64,000 nucleotides of DNA from Proteinivorax hydrogeniformans (lineage in GTDB: Bacteria; Bacillota; Proteinivoracia; Proteinivoracales; Proteinivoracaceae). Positions 23,509-32,531 of the stretch are shown here, one piece after another; position 1 is the stretch's first letter; every line of letters starts with the position of its first letter. Location of the stretch: the NCBI RefSeq assembly GCF_040515995.1, contig NZ_CP159485.1, forward strand, positions 1,116,001-1,180,000, given 5' to 3'. The notes beneath the pieces are model-generated. The model had not been told where the DNA came from and searched no databases. It saw only the letters and a list, made by a program, of their open reading frames with translations. The position numbers and the translations under genes are program-made.

Positions 23509-24129
23509 GTGGATAAGCACCAAAGAATTCCAGATGTAGTAATAAAGAGATTGCCAATTTACCTAAGGTATTTAGATCAACTTTCTTCTATGGATATCGA
23601 AACCGTTTCATCACAACAAATGGGTGATGATTTACACTTAAACCCGGCCCAAATAAGAAAAGATTTATCTATCTTCGGAGATTTTGGAGTTAAAGGTATG
23701 GGTTATCGAGTTTCCGACCTGTCTGAAAAGCTCAGGAGTATTTTGGGACTAGATAAAGAGATTTCTATTATTTTAGTAGGGGTAGGTAACCTAGGGGCTG
23801 CATTATGTCAGTACAATAGATATCAAAGTCCCACAACCAAAATTGTAGGTTTATTTGATGGACATCCCTCTAAAGTAGATAAAACTATCGGTAACATGAA
23901 AGTTAAGCCGATGGAAGACATGCAGGAATTTGTAAAAGAAAATGGAGTCAAAATGGGCATTATTACTGTTCCAGCTCAAGCTGCCCAAAAGGTAGCAGAT
24001 CAAATGATAGCCGCTGGTATAACAGTAATATTAAATTTTGCTCCTGCATTATTGAATGTTCCAGAAGAAGTTAAAGTACAAAACTCTGATGTTACAACAG
24101 AATTACAAGCATTGTCTTATTATCTATAA
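23509..24129 (+). CDS. rex: Redox-sensing transcriptional repressor Rex
   Basis: A 206-residue NADH/NAD+ sensor. The N-terminal winged helix (about 1-75) contains SSQQMGDDLHLNPAQIRKDLS, the family's recognition region; the C-terminal Rossmann domain starts at VGVGNLGAAL (about 87-96) and ends in the swapped helix. High NADH releases Rex from DNA. Start is GTG at 23509 after AAGGAGG (23495-23501). It sits between a NuoEF-type operon and aspA-rnf, and a Rex-like box precedes both itself and the upstream operon, which fits control of NADH-consuming pathways. Confidence 0.96.
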   Translation: MDKHQRIPDVVIKRLPIYLRYLDQLSSMDIETVSSQQMGDDLHLNPAQIRKDLSIFGDFGVKGMGYRVSDLSEKLRSILGLDKEISIILVGVGNLGAALCQYNRYQSPTTKIVGLFDGHPSKVDKTIGNMKVKPMEDMQEFVKENGVKMGIITVPAQAAQKVADQMIAAGITVILNFAPALLNVPEEVKVQNSDVTTELQALSYYL

Positions 24130-24140
24130 TATTAATATTG

Positions 24141-24162
24141 CCCTTTTATAAAAGGTTTTTTT
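24141..24162 (+). terminator. Terminator after rex
   Basis: CCTTTTATAAAAGG palindrome followed by seven T. The stem is short and AT-rich, so it is weaker than most here. Confidence 0.65.
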
Positions 24163-24218
24163 CACTTAATATAGAATATAGCACTTGGACAAACAATAAT
24201 TAGGGGAGGAATTAAATT

Positions 24219-25631
24219 ATGGCTTCCGTACGAAAAGAGAAAGACCTATTAGGGGAAAAAGAGATTAGCAACGAGTTGTACTATGGTATTCAAACTAAAA
24301 GGGCATTGGAGAACTTTCCGATTACAGGATATGCTCCACACCCTACGTTGATACATGCTTTAGCAGTTGTTAAAAAGTCATCAGCAGAAGCTAATATGGA
24401 AGTTGGAAGACTTAACAAGAAGATTGGGCAGGCAATATGTAAGGCATGTGAAGAAATAATACAAGGAGACTTACACCAGTATTTCGTTGTCGATGCTATT
24501 CAAGGTGGAGCAGGTACTTCTATGAATATGAATGCAAATGAAGTGATTGCAAACAGGGCTATTGAACTTTTAGGTGGCAAAAAAGGTGAATATATAAAAG
24601 TTTCACCGAACACCCATGTAAACATGGCGCAATCTACCAACGATGCGTTTCCTACCGCTATTAACATAGCAGCGTTAAAGTTAGCGCAAGGTGTATTAAC
24701 ATCTTTAAACGGTCTTATTGATGCACTAAAAGGCAAAGAAGCTGAATTTGACGAAGTGCTAAAAATGGGAAGAACTCATCTTCAAGATGCTGTTCCTATT
24801 AGATTAGGCCAGGAGTTTGGTGCTTACGCTAAGGTGCTTTCTAGAGATGTCAAGCGTATAGAAAAGTCTTTAGAAGACCTTAAGGAAATAAATATGGGGG
24901 CTACAGCGGTAGGAACCGGCTTAAATGCAGACCCTAAGTATATTGAGGTTGTGGTGGATAGGGTTAATGAAAACAGTGGGATTGAATTTACAACCGCTTC
25001 TAACCTTGTTGATTCTACGCAGAACACTGATGCGTTTGTAGCAGTTTCTGCAGCGCTTAAAATTTGTGCCGTAAACCTATCGAAGATGGCAAATGACTTA
25101 AGGCTATTGTCATCAGGGCCTAAATGTGGCCTAAATGAGATAAACTTGCCTCCTGTTCAACCAGGATCATCAATCATGCCAGGTAAAGTAAACCCTGTAA
25201 TGGCAGAGGTTGTAAACCAGGTTGCTTTCCAAATAATGGGCAATGATCATACTATCTGTTTGGCTTCGGAAGCAGGACAATTGGAGTTAAATGTTATGGA
25301 ACCAGTGCTTACATTTAATTTGCTTCAATCTTTGGATATACTAAGAAATGTAACCACAGTTTTTGCCGATAAATGCATTAAAGGCATAACCGTTAACGAA
25401 GAAAGGTGTCGCCAGCTTGTAGATGAAAGCATAGGTATTGTAACTGCGATTAATCCGCATGTAGGATATGAAACTGCATCTACTGTCGCCCAAGAGGCCA
25501 TTAAAACAGGCAGACCAATAAAAGAAATTGTTCTTGAAAGAGGAATTTTGACAGAAGAAGAACTTGAAAAAATCCTTAATCCTTATGATATGACAAGGCC
25601 TGGTATTTCTGGATCAGACCTGTTAAAATAA
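24219..25631 (+). CDS. aspA: Aspartate ammonia-lyase
   Basis: Converts L-aspartate to fumarate and ammonia. The 470-residue length fits aspartase. The superfamily signature SSIMPGKVNPV is near residues 320-330, with TNDAFPTA and GRTHLQDAVP as the other two conserved regions. An N-terminal LYYGIQTKRALENF segment favours aspartase over class II fumarase, which has a different sequence here. GGGGAGGA precedes the ATG. It is a single-gene unit between two terminators. It would feed fumarate into an amino-acid-fermenting metabolism. Confidence 0.9.
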   Translation: MASVRKEKDLLGEKEISNELYYGIQTKRALENFPITGYAPHPTLIHALAVVKKSSAEANMEVGRLNKKIGQAICKACEEIIQGDLHQYFVVDAIQGGAGTSMNMNANEVIANRAIELLGGKKGEYIKVSPNTHVNMAQSTNDAFPTAINIAALKLAQGVLTSLNGLIDALKGKEAEFDEVLKMGRTHLQDAVPIRLGQEFGAYAKVLSRDVKRIEKSLEDLKEINMGATAVGTGLNADPKYIEVVVDRVNENSGIEFTTASNLVDSTQNTDAFVAVSAALKICAVNLSKMANDLRLLSSGPKCGLNEINLPPVQPGSSIMPGKVNPVMAEVVNQVAFQIMGNDHTICLASEAGQLELNVMEPVLTFNLLQSLDILRNVTTVFADKCIKGITVNEERCRQLVDESIGIVTAINPHVGYETASTVAQEAIKTGRPIKEIVLERGILTEEELEKILNPYDMTRPGISGSDLLK

Positions 25632-25635
25632 CTAA

Positions 25636-25664
25636 TTGGCGGCTTAAATGCCGCCAAACCTTTT
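25636..25664 (+). terminator. Terminator after aspA
   Basis: Eight-bp GC-rich stem TTGGCGGC/GCCGCCAA, 6-base loop, short T run (four T after ACC). Confidence 0.8.
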
Positions 25665-25667
25665 AAG

Positions 25668-25687
25668 AAAGTTAATGTTATAACTTT
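25668..25687. promoter_or_regulatory. Inverted repeat before the rnf operon
   Basis: AAAGTTA-ATGTTA-TAACTTT, a perfect 7-bp inverted repeat 41 bases before rnfC. It does not match the Rex consensus. It may be an operator for an unknown regulator. Confidence 0.4.
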
Positions 25688-25728
25688 AACTTTATATATT
25701 TTATTATTTAATAAAAGGGGTGAAAATC

Positions 25729-27018
25729 TTGGAAAAGAAAAGTTTTAAAGGTGGAATTCATCCACTTTATAACAAAGAGCTTTCTAACAAAAAGCAGATT
25801 GTTGCCATGGATGCTCCTAGCCAGGTTGTTATACCGCTAAGGCAGCATATTGGTGCTCCTTGTGAATCACTAGTAGAAAAAGGAGACATGGTTAAAGCTG
25901 GGCAAAAAATAGGAGAAGCAAAAAGTTTTGTTTCTGCGCCTATTCATTCTAGCCTTTCTGGCGAGGTAATTAAAGTTACAGAAGAAAGTATAACCGTTAA
26001 AAGTGATGGTGATAACAGGTATGAAACCGTATCGTCAAAACTAGAGAATTTAACAGCGGAAGAAATTGTCTCCGTTGCAAAAGAAGCCGGTATTGTCGGT
26101 ATGGGGGGAGCTGCATTTCCTACTCACGTTAAGATGAAGGCGCCAGAAGGAAAGAAAATCGAAACTGTGATTTTAAACGGGGCTGAATGTGAGCCGTACC
26201 TTACCATTGACAACAGGATTATGGTTGAACAGCCAGAAAAGGTTGTTTCAGGGCTTAAGGCGCTAATTAAGGCTACTGGTGCTAGTAAAGGATTTGTGGG
26301 GATTGAGTTAAACAAACCTGACGCAATTGAAGCTATAGGTAAACTTATCGAAAATGAATCTAACATTGAACTTGTAACACTAGAGGTTAAATACCCACAA
26401 GGCGGGGAAAAACAACTGATCCATGCTGTGCTAGGCAAAGAAGTGCCTGTAGGGGGACTACCCGTAGATGTAGGGGCAGTTGTAAGTAATGTTTCTACAG
26501 CGGCGGCGCTGCATGATGCTATAACAGAGGGGAAACCATTATTTGAAAGAGGGATTACTGTTACTGGTAATGGTGTCGAAAATCCGCAAAACCTACTTGT
26601 AAAGGTTGGAACATCTTTTAAAGATGTTATTGATGCATGTGGGGGTCTTAAAGAAAATGCGGCCAAAGTTATAGCTGGAGGTCCGATGATGGGTAGAGCT
26701 ATTGACTCATTAGAAGATGAATTTATTACAAAAGGCACCTCGGGTATTTTAGTGCTAACTGAAGATGAAGTTAATATAGTAGAAGAGAGGACTTGCATAA
26801 GATGTGCAAGGTGTGTTGATGCTTGTCCAATGAAACTTATGCCAAATTACCTTTCGGCTTATTCAAGAAAAGAAATGCTGCAAGAGGCAGAGGAGCTTCA
26901 CCTATTTAACTGTATAGAGTGTGGATGCTGTTCTTTTATGTGTCCATCTAGAATACCGCTTGTACATTTAATAAGGCAAGGGAAGGCTGAGGTTAGCTCT
27001 AAAAAAGCAAAAAAGTAA
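25729..27018 (+). CDS. rnfC: Rnf complex subunit RnfC
   Basis: Peripheral subunit of the ion-translocating ferredoxin:NAD+ oxidoreductase; it carries the NADH/FMN site. It has the N-terminal RnfC barrel (GGIHPLYNKE), the GMGGAAFPTHVKM nucleotide motif (about 123-135), an SLBB region, and two 4Fe-4S motifs near the C terminus, CIRCARCVDACP and CIECGCCSFMCP. The TTG at 25729 is preferred to a GTG at 25720, which overlaps the AAAGGGG ribosome site. First gene of rnfCDGEAB. About 430 residues, without the long C-terminal extension of proteobacterial RnfC. Confidence 0.95.
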   Translation: MEKKSFKGGIHPLYNKELSNKKQIVAMDAPSQVVIPLRQHIGAPCESLVEKGDMVKAGQKIGEAKSFVSAPIHSSLSGEVIKVTEESITVKSDGDNRYETVSSKLENLTAEEIVSVAKEAGIVGMGGAAFPTHVKMKAPEGKKIETVILNGAECEPYLTIDNRIMVEQPEKVVSGLKALIKATGASKGFVGIELNKPDAIEAIGKLIENESNIELVTLEVKYPQGGEKQLIHAVLGKEVPVGGLPVDVGAVVSNVSTAAALHDAITEGKPLFERGITVTGNGVENPQNLLVKVGTSFKDVIDACGGLKENAAKVIAGGPMMGRAIDSLEDEFITKGTSGILVLTEDEVNIVEERTCIRCARCVDACPMKLMPNYLSAYSRKEMLQEAEELHLFNCIECGCCSFMCPSRIPLVHLIRQGKAEVSSKKAKK

Positions 27019-27039
27019 GGTTTAGAAGGAGGAAATAAC

Positions 27040-28038
27040 ATGAGCAAAAAGTTTGTAGTGGGACCTTCTCCACACATACGTAGTCCTAGAGATATTGACT
27101 ATATAATGTGGGATGTAGTAGTTGCTCTAGTTCCAGCTACCATTGCCTCTCTAATAATTTTTGGTTGGGCTAGCGCTATAGTATTGTCCCTAAGTTTAAT
27201 ATCAGCTTTGTTTTTTGAATGGTTAGTTGTTTCACGAAAACTGAGCATTAGTTCTTTTTTAGGAGATGGAAGTGCAGCAGTAACAGGTTTATTGTTAGGC
27301 TTAAGCTTACCACCTGCAGTAGGAATGATGTCAGTAGGGGAAGGGGCTTGGACTCAACCTTGGGCCATTCCGATTTTAGGTAGTGCTGTAGCTATTCTAA
27401 TAGGCAAGCATGCATTTGGTGGTTTAGGGAAAAACCCTTTCAACCCAGCATTAGTAGGTAGAGGTTTTTTAACATTTTCTTATCTTTCGATTATGACAAA
27501 TTGGGAAGCACCAGGTACAGTAGTTGATGCAGCGTCTGGAGCTACTCCTTTGCAAGGGGGAGCTGCTACCTTAAGCGAACTTTTTATAGGAACGGTTCCA
27601 GGTAGCTTAGGCGAAACTTCAGCATTGGCACTTATTATTGGAGGTATTTATCTATTATATAAAGGTCATATTGATTGGAGAATTCCAGGGGGCTTTTTAG
27701 GAGCTATGGTGGTATTTTCATTTATTCACACCGGTTTGGCAGGAGACTTTGAAGGTGTAGTAGGGTTTTTCTCTGCAGGCCTTGACGAGGCATTGTTCCA
27801 AGTGCTTTCTGGTTCTGCGCTAATGGGAGCAATCTATATGGCCACCTGTTATGTTACTAGCCCTACAACTAAAAAGGCTAGGTTGATATATGGAATTGGC
27901 TGTGGTTTGATTTTAATTTTAATTAGATACTATGCCCAAGCACCGGCTGGATTAACTTATGCTGTGCTATTTATGAACGCTTTAACACCTATTTTAGATA
28001 GATTTACTATTCCTCGTACGTTTGGGGAGGTGAAGTAG
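27040..28038 (+). CDS. rnfD: Rnf complex subunit RnfD
   Basis: A 332-residue membrane subunit with about nine or ten hydrophobic segments, homologous to NqrB. The SGATP motif at about 168-172 holds the threonine that receives covalent FMN from ApbE. GKNPFNPALVGRGFL is another conserved segment. AGAAGGAGG precedes the ATG. It abuts rnfG with no gap. Confidence 0.95.
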   Translation: MSKKFVVGPSPHIRSPRDIDYIMWDVVVALVPATIASLIIFGWASAIVLSLSLISALFFEWLVVSRKLSISSFLGDGSAAVTGLLLGLSLPPAVGMMSVGEGAWTQPWAIPILGSAVAILIGKHAFGGLGKNPFNPALVGRGFLTFSYLSIMTNWEAPGTVVDAASGATPLQGGAATLSELFIGTVPGSLGETSALALIIGGIYLLYKGHIDWRIPGGFLGAMVVFSFIHTGLAGDFEGVVGFFSAGLDEALFQVLSGSALMGAIYMATCYVTSPTTKKARLIYGIGCGLILILIRYYAQAPAGLTYAVLFMNALTPILDRFTIPRTFGEVK

Positions 28039-28872
28039 ATGAAAGACATGATAAAAATGATAGCTGTACTGGGTTTGATAGCCGCTCTTTCTGCAGGTCT
28101 TTTATCTGCTATTAATGATTTTACTGCACCGATTATCGAACAAAACATTGAAGATAGAAGACTTAAGCTACTAGGGGAAGTCTTAGACGCTGATGAGTTT
28201 GAGGAAGTAACTGAAAACGAAGTTACATTTAATGAAGGATATAAAGATGGTGACTTTGTCGGCTATGTTGTAGAGGTAGAAGCCTCTGGATATGGTACAG
28301 ATCCAATTAGCATGCTAGTTGGGATAAGCGATGAGTTTACTATCACAGGAATCGCTGTTTTAAGTCATGCTGAAACACCAGGTCTTGGCGACCAAGCTTT
28401 TGAAGACGAATATGTTGAAAAGCTGGAAGGTCGAGACTTAGAAGATGGCTTTGGAGATGTTGATGTTATTACCGGCGCAACTGCTTCATCAAGAGCAGTT
28501 ATAACAGGAGCAAGAAATGCTTTAGAAGATTTAGCAGGTGCTTTAGGGATTACCGACGAAATAGTTATCGATTTAGCTGAAGTACTAGACGGTGTTTATG
28601 AAGGAACTGGACAAGGATATGGTGGTGACATCGATGTATCCGTTGAAGTAAGTGGTGGACAGATTGTGTCATTAGAGATTCTAAACCACACCGAGACGGA
28701 TGGAATTTCTGACCCTGCTTTTGAACAAGTACCTGATAATATGGTGGATGAACAAGAAGTTGATGTGGATACTGTAAGTGGGGCCACAGCTACCAGTGAA
28801 GGTATTATTGAAGCGGTAAAAGATGCATTATCCGAATTTGGTGACTCAGCCCAAGACGTAGAGGCTAACTAG
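28039..28872 (+). CDS. rnfG: Rnf complex subunit RnfG with a second FMN-binding domain
   Basis: A 277-residue membrane-anchored flavoprotein subunit. Residues 7-27 are a membrane segment. The normal RnfG FMN domain covers about 60-165 and ends in TGATAS (T145-T148, covalent FMN threonine T148). After this comes a second complete FMN_bind domain (about 184-265, starting DGVYEGTGQGYGG) with its own SGATATS (247-253, T250). Usual RnfG proteins are near 190-220 residues with one site. The C-terminal domain resembles the stand-alone FMN-binding domain of other Clostridial proteins, so a fusion or duplication is likely. Confidence 0.93.
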   Translation: MKDMIKMIAVLGLIAALSAGLLSAINDFTAPIIEQNIEDRRLKLLGEVLDADEFEEVTENEVTFNEGYKDGDFVGYVVEVEASGYGTDPISMLVGISDEFTITGIAVLSHAETPGLGDQAFEDEYVEKLEGRDLEDGFGDVDVITGATASSRAVITGARNALEDLAGALGITDEIVIDLAEVLDGVYEGTGQGYGGDIDVSVEVSGGQIVSLEILNHTETDGISDPAFEQVPDNMVDEQEVDVDTVSGATATSEGIIEAVKDALSEFGDSAQDVEAN

Positions 28873-28884
28873 GAGGTGAACACT

Positions 28885-29469
28885 TTGTTAAATAATTTTT
28901 TAAAAGGAATTTTTAAGGAAAACCCTGTTTTTGTATTGCTTTTAGGTTTATGCCCAACGTTGGCTGTAACCACAAGCGCAGAAAATGGTTTCGGTATGGG
29001 TATGGCTACTTTGGTAGTTCTTTTAGGGTCGAACATCGTGGTATCTCTTCTTAAAAACTTTATACCAAGTAGAGTAAGAATTCCTTCCTTTATTGTAATC
29101 ATTGCAACCTTTGTTACTATGGTGGATATGTTTATGGAGGCGTACTTTGTTGACTTACACGACAACCTAGGCTTATTTATCCCGTTAATTGTGGTAAACT
29201 GTACAATTCTAGGTAGAGCGGAAGCCTTTGCATCTAAGGAAAAAGTAATGCCTTCTGTAGTTGACGCCTTAGGTATGGGGTTAGGCTTTACTTTAAGTTT
29301 GACTGTACTGGGTTTTTTCAGACAGTTTTTAGGAACCGGCGAACTTTTTGGTGTTCAGCTATTTGAAGGGGCACTGCTGTTTTTACAACCTGCCGGTGCT
29401 TTTCTTAGCTTAGGTTTACTGCTTGGTATAATAAATGCCGTTACAATGAGACGGACCTCTAAACAGTAG
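28885..29469 (+). CDS. rnfE: Rnf complex subunit RnfE
   Basis: A 194-residue integral membrane subunit, homologous to NqrD and paralogous to RnfA. It starts LLNNFLKGIFKENPVFVLLLGLCPTLAVT, whose LGLCPTLAV cysteine segment (with a partner in CTILGRAEAFA) forms the intramembrane iron-sulfur site. TTG at 28885 is chosen over GTG at 28876, which overlaps AGGAGG (28871-28876). About six hydrophobic segments. Confidence 0.94.
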   Translation: MLNNFLKGIFKENPVFVLLLGLCPTLAVTTSAENGFGMGMATLVVLLGSNIVVSLLKNFIPSRVRIPSFIVIIATFVTMVDMFMEAYFVDLHDNLGLFIPLIVVNCTILGRAEAFASKEKVMPSVVDALGMGLGFTLSLTVLGFFRQFLGTGELFGVQLFEGALLFLQPAGAFLSLGLLLGIINAVTMRRTSKQ

Positions 29470-29487
29470 AAGGGAGGACAAAGATAA

Positions 29488-30057
29488 ATGACTGAATTGT
29501 TAACTATACTTTTTGCCGCTATTTTCGTTAATAACTTTGTGCTAAACCAGTTTTTAGGAATTTGCCCGTTCTTTGGGGTTTCCAAAAAAATAGAAACCTC
29601 AGTGGGTATGGGAATGGCGGTTATGTTCGTAATGACAATAGCATCTATAATTACCTGGTATATAGACAGGCTAATTTTGGAAAATTTCGATTTACAGTAT
29701 CTACAAACTATAGCTTTTATTTTAGTAATCGCTTCTTTAGTGCAGTTTGTAGAAATGGTTATTCAAAAGGTAAGTCCTACCCTTTACCAAGCTCTGGGTA
29801 TCTTCTTACCGTTGATAACTACTAACTGTGCTGTTTTAGGTTTAGCGATTTTAAATATCGATCTTGGGTACACTTTGACTGAAACAATAATACATGCTGT
29901 AGGAGCCGCATTAGGCTTTACTTTAGCCCTAGTTATATTAGCGGGAATAAGAGAAAGATTAGAATTAACTGGTGCTAACAAATACTTTGCTGGAGTACCT
30001 TCAGCATTTTTAGCAGCAGCAATATTAGCAATGGCTTTTGCTGGCTTTGTAATTTAA
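29488..30057 (+). CDS. rnfA: Rnf complex subunit RnfA
   Basis: A 189-residue integral membrane subunit, homologous to NqrE. The LNQFLGICPFFGVSKK segment (about 17-32) and TTNCAVLGLA (near 112-121) supply the cysteines of the shared intramembrane Fe-S site with RnfE. Six hydrophobic segments, normal length. A GAAGGGAGG ribosome site lies before the ATG. Confidence 0.95.
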   Translation: MTELLTILFAAIFVNNFVLNQFLGICPFFGVSKKIETSVGMGMAVMFVMTIASIITWYIDRLILENFDLQYLQTIAFILVIASLVQFVEMVIQKVSPTLYQALGIFLPLITTNCAVLGLAILNIDLGYTLTETIIHAVGAALGFTLALVILAGIRERLELTGANKYFAGVPSAFLAAAILAMAFAGFVI

Positions 30058-30079
30058 TAGTTACTGGGGGTGTAAAAAT

Positions 30080-30871
30080 ATGTTAAGCGCAATCATCGCA
30101 TTAGGATCTATTGGCGTTGTTTTTGGAGCAGTTCTAGCTGGTGCTTCGAAAATTTTTGCAGTAGAAACAGATCCTAAGCTTGACGAATTAATAGAGGCTT
30201 TACCAGGTGCCAATTGTGGTGCTTGTGGATATCCAGGATGTAGTGGTTTTGCCGAAGGAGTGCTAAAAGGGGAGGCGCCTGTTGACGGTTGCCCTGTTGG
30301 CAAGAAAAAGGTAGCAAATGAATTGGCAGATATAATAGGCAAAACGGATATGGAGGCTGCGTCAGATACTCCTATGGTGGCAAAAGTAAAATGCCATGGT
30401 AGTAGCGACGTTGCTAAAGAAAAGTTCCGCTATGAAGGTGTTAAGGATTGCAAGGCGGCTATGCTAATTGATGGTGGGCCAAAAGCTTGTGACTATGGCT
30501 GTATGGGCTTAGGCACCTGTGAACGAGCCTGTCCGTTTGATGCAATAGTGATGGGGGAAAATAATTTACCAATTATTGACCAAGACCTTTGTACCGGATG
30601 TAAGAAATGTGTCCTAGCCTGTCCTAAGGACGTTATAGGCATGATTCCTCATGGCTCTGATGTTCATGTTATGTGTAACTCTAAAGATAAAGCTAAACAG
30701 GTAATGCAAGTATGTAAGGTAGGTTGTATTGGCTGTAGTAAATGTGCCAGAGCTTGTCCTAAAGACTGCATTAAAATGGAAGACGGTTTAGCTAAAATTG
30801 ACAACACCGTTTGTATTAGCTGTGGTGTGTGTGTAAAAGAGTGTCCGACTAATGCTATAGAACAGTTATAA
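30080..30871 (+). CDS. rnfB: Rnf complex subunit RnfB, multi-cluster ferredoxin subunit
   Basis: A 263-residue subunit that accepts electrons from reduced ferredoxin. It has an N-terminal membrane helix (about 2-22), the GANCGACGYPGC four-cysteine domain (about 45-56), then a run of ferredoxin clusters: CMGLGTCERACP, CTGCKKCVLACP, CIGCSKCARACP and CISCGVCVKECP. The number of clusters and the order fit clostridial RnfB. It ends the rnf operon with a terminator directly after. Confidence 0.95.
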   Translation: MLSAIIALGSIGVVFGAVLAGASKIFAVETDPKLDELIEALPGANCGACGYPGCSGFAEGVLKGEAPVDGCPVGKKKVANELADIIGKTDMEAASDTPMVAKVKCHGSSDVAKEKFRYEGVKDCKAAMLIDGGPKACDYGCMGLGTCERACPFDAIVMGENNLPIIDQDLCTGCKKCVLACPKDVIGMIPHGSDVHVMCNSKDKAKQVMQVCKVGCIGCSKCARACPKDCIKMEDGLAKIDNTVCISCGVCVKECPTNAIEQL

Positions 30872-30875
30872 AGGC

Positions 30876-30910
30876 AAGTAAGCGTCCTAGATTGGGGCGC
30901 TTACTTTTTT
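30876..30910 (+). terminator. Terminator of the rnf operon
   Basis: AGTAAGCGTCC pairs with GGGGCGCTTACT (one G-U), followed by six T. Confidence 0.9.
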
Positions 30911-31097
30911 CCTTTAAATGATGGCGTAAAGTGTGGTATAATTACTTTGCGAAGATTACCAAGAAAAGTTTATAGTGAAAGTACTAGCAATCTCTTTTAC
31001 TAACAAAAGGCTATAGTATTTAAACGGGACAACTAGATTTAAGCCAAGAAAATTAAAAATGATCAACTTATAATTTTATTGCAAAGGTGGATTTAAT

Positions 31098-32105
31098 ATG
31101 AAAAATTTAAGAAGTATAATAATCGCTACTCTTTTATTGTTTGTTTTAGTGGGTTGTTCTTCGCAAAATGAAGAATTAAAGGTGTATAACAACCATTTTT
31201 TTGCTATGGATACTTTAGTGCAGATTACAGTTCATAGTGAGGACTCTGATAAAGCTGATGAGGCATTTCAGTTGGCAAGGGAAGAAGTTGAACGTCTAGA
31301 GACAAAATTAAGTGCTCATATAGAAGGAAGTGACGTTGATACTATAACTAAAAATGCAGGAATTGAGCCGGTAGAAGTTTCAGAGGAAACATTTTATCTG
31401 TTAAAAAAAGGTGTAGAATACGGAGAAAAAACAGATGGGAAATTTGATATTACTATAGGTCCTTTGCTTGAAGCCTATAGCTGGAGCAATCAGGTTGTAC
31501 CCACTGAAAAAGAAGTGCAGCAGGCAACTCAATTAGTTGATTATAAAAAACTTATCTTAGATGAGGATAATCAAACAGCATTTCTCACAGAAGAAGGCAT
31601 GACTCTTGATTTAGGGGCTATTGCAAAGGGGTTCATTGTTGATAAGGCTGCTGAAATCATGATGGATCATGGAATTAAGTATGGAACCGTTGATGGAGGA
31701 GGGGACGTATACCTAATGGATAAACCTGATGGTACTCCTTGGAGAATAGGGATACAACACCCAAGGAAACAACAAGGAGAATTTATCGGGATAGTTGAAA
31801 CTTACTCTAACTCTGTGGTGACATCAGGAGATTATGAAAGGTACTTTATGGATGGGAAAACAAGAATTCATCATATTATCGACCCAATTGAGGGGTTGCC
31901 ACCGCAAAATGTTCAGTCAGTTACTATCTCAGCACCTAACGCAACCATAGCGGACACGCTATCTACTGCATTGTTTAACTATAGTCCTGAGGAAGCGGTA
32001 AGTTTTGTTGAAGATTTTGACGGTGTGGAGGTTCTTGTTGTTGATTCTGAAGGCCAAATATATAAAAGTACTGGGATGCAAGAAAAAGTAACAATAAACA
32101 AATAG
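31098..32105 (+). CDS. apbE: FAD:protein FMN transferase ApbE (lipoprotein)
   Basis: Attaches FMN to threonines of RnfD and RnfG. The 335-residue protein has a lipoprotein signal (LLLFVLVGCSS, lipobox Cys about residue 19), the MDTLVQITV motif, DLGAIAKGFIVDKA (about 172-185), the GGGDVYLMD nucleotide segment and HHIIDP near residue 258. Being a surface lipoprotein fits modification of extracytoplasmic RnfG and RnfD domains. A possible -10 TATAAT is at 30937-30942, far upstream. It follows the rnf operon and starts a group with NusG-II and Gx-transporter genes. Confidence 0.94.
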   Translation: MKNLRSIIIATLLLFVLVGCSSQNEELKVYNNHFFAMDTLVQITVHSEDSDKADEAFQLAREEVERLETKLSAHIEGSDVDTITKNAGIEPVEVSEETFYLLKKGVEYGEKTDGKFDITIGPLLEAYSWSNQVVPTEKEVQQATQLVDYKKLILDEDNQTAFLTEEGMTLDLGAIAKGFIVDKAAEIMMDHGIKYGTVDGGGDVYLMDKPDGTPWRIGIQHPRKQQGEFIGIVETYSNSVVTSGDYERYFMDGKTRIHHIIDPIEGLPPQNVQSVTISAPNATIADTLSTALFNYSPEEAVSFVEDFDGVEVLVVDSEGQIYKSTGMQEKVTINK

Positions 32106-32133
32106 ATATATACGTCCCTGTAGGAGTGATTTG

Positions 32134-32508
32134 ATGAAAAAAGGCGATCTAATACTAATTGGCATAGTGCTAGTTCTTTCCCTTTCTGGCTTAGCATTAT
32201 ACCAGCTTTACTTTGCTAGTCATGAGATAGAAGGAGCAAGAATTGTTATAAGCCAAAATGGTGATGAGTGGGCGAGTGTCCCACTTTTTGAGAAAGGGCG
32301 CTCAGAAAGTATAGTTTTTACAGGTCCGGTGGGGGAAACAGTAGTAATTTTAGGAGAAGACTTTGCCACCGTGGAGCATTCAGACTGTCCAGACCAAATC
32401 TGTGTAAGCTTTGGAAAGGCTAAAAGGCCTGGACAAACCATAACCTGTTTACCAAACAGAGTTTTTATTCGAATTGAAGGTGGACAGGGGCAAGATATTG
32501 ATATTTAA
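32134..32508 (+). CDS. NusG domain II-like membrane protein
   Basis: A 124-residue protein with an N-terminal membrane helix (about 6-26) and a small beta domain of the NusG_II (PF07009) type outside the membrane; the CPDQICVSFG and ITCLPNRVFIRI segments are its hallmarks. The ATG at 32134 (GGAG 8 bases before) is used in preference to the TTG at 32131. Such genes recur between apbE and the Gx-transporter gene in Firmicutes, but the function is unknown. Two cysteines (in CPDQIC) and a third (ITC) might form a disulfide. Confidence 0.82.
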   Translation: MKKGDLILIGIVLVLSLSGLALYQLYFASHEIEGARIVISQNGDEWASVPLFEKGRSESIVFTGPVGETVVILGEDFATVEHSDCPDQICVSFGKAKRPGQTITCLPNRVFIRIEGGQGQDIDI

Positions 32509-32531
32509 TACAAAATTTAAGGGTGAGGAAT

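Noticed and set aside
26124-26798. 224-residue open frame on the minus strand inside rnfC
   Set aside because: It is the shadow of a real gene in another frame; rnfC on the plus strand is beyond doubt.
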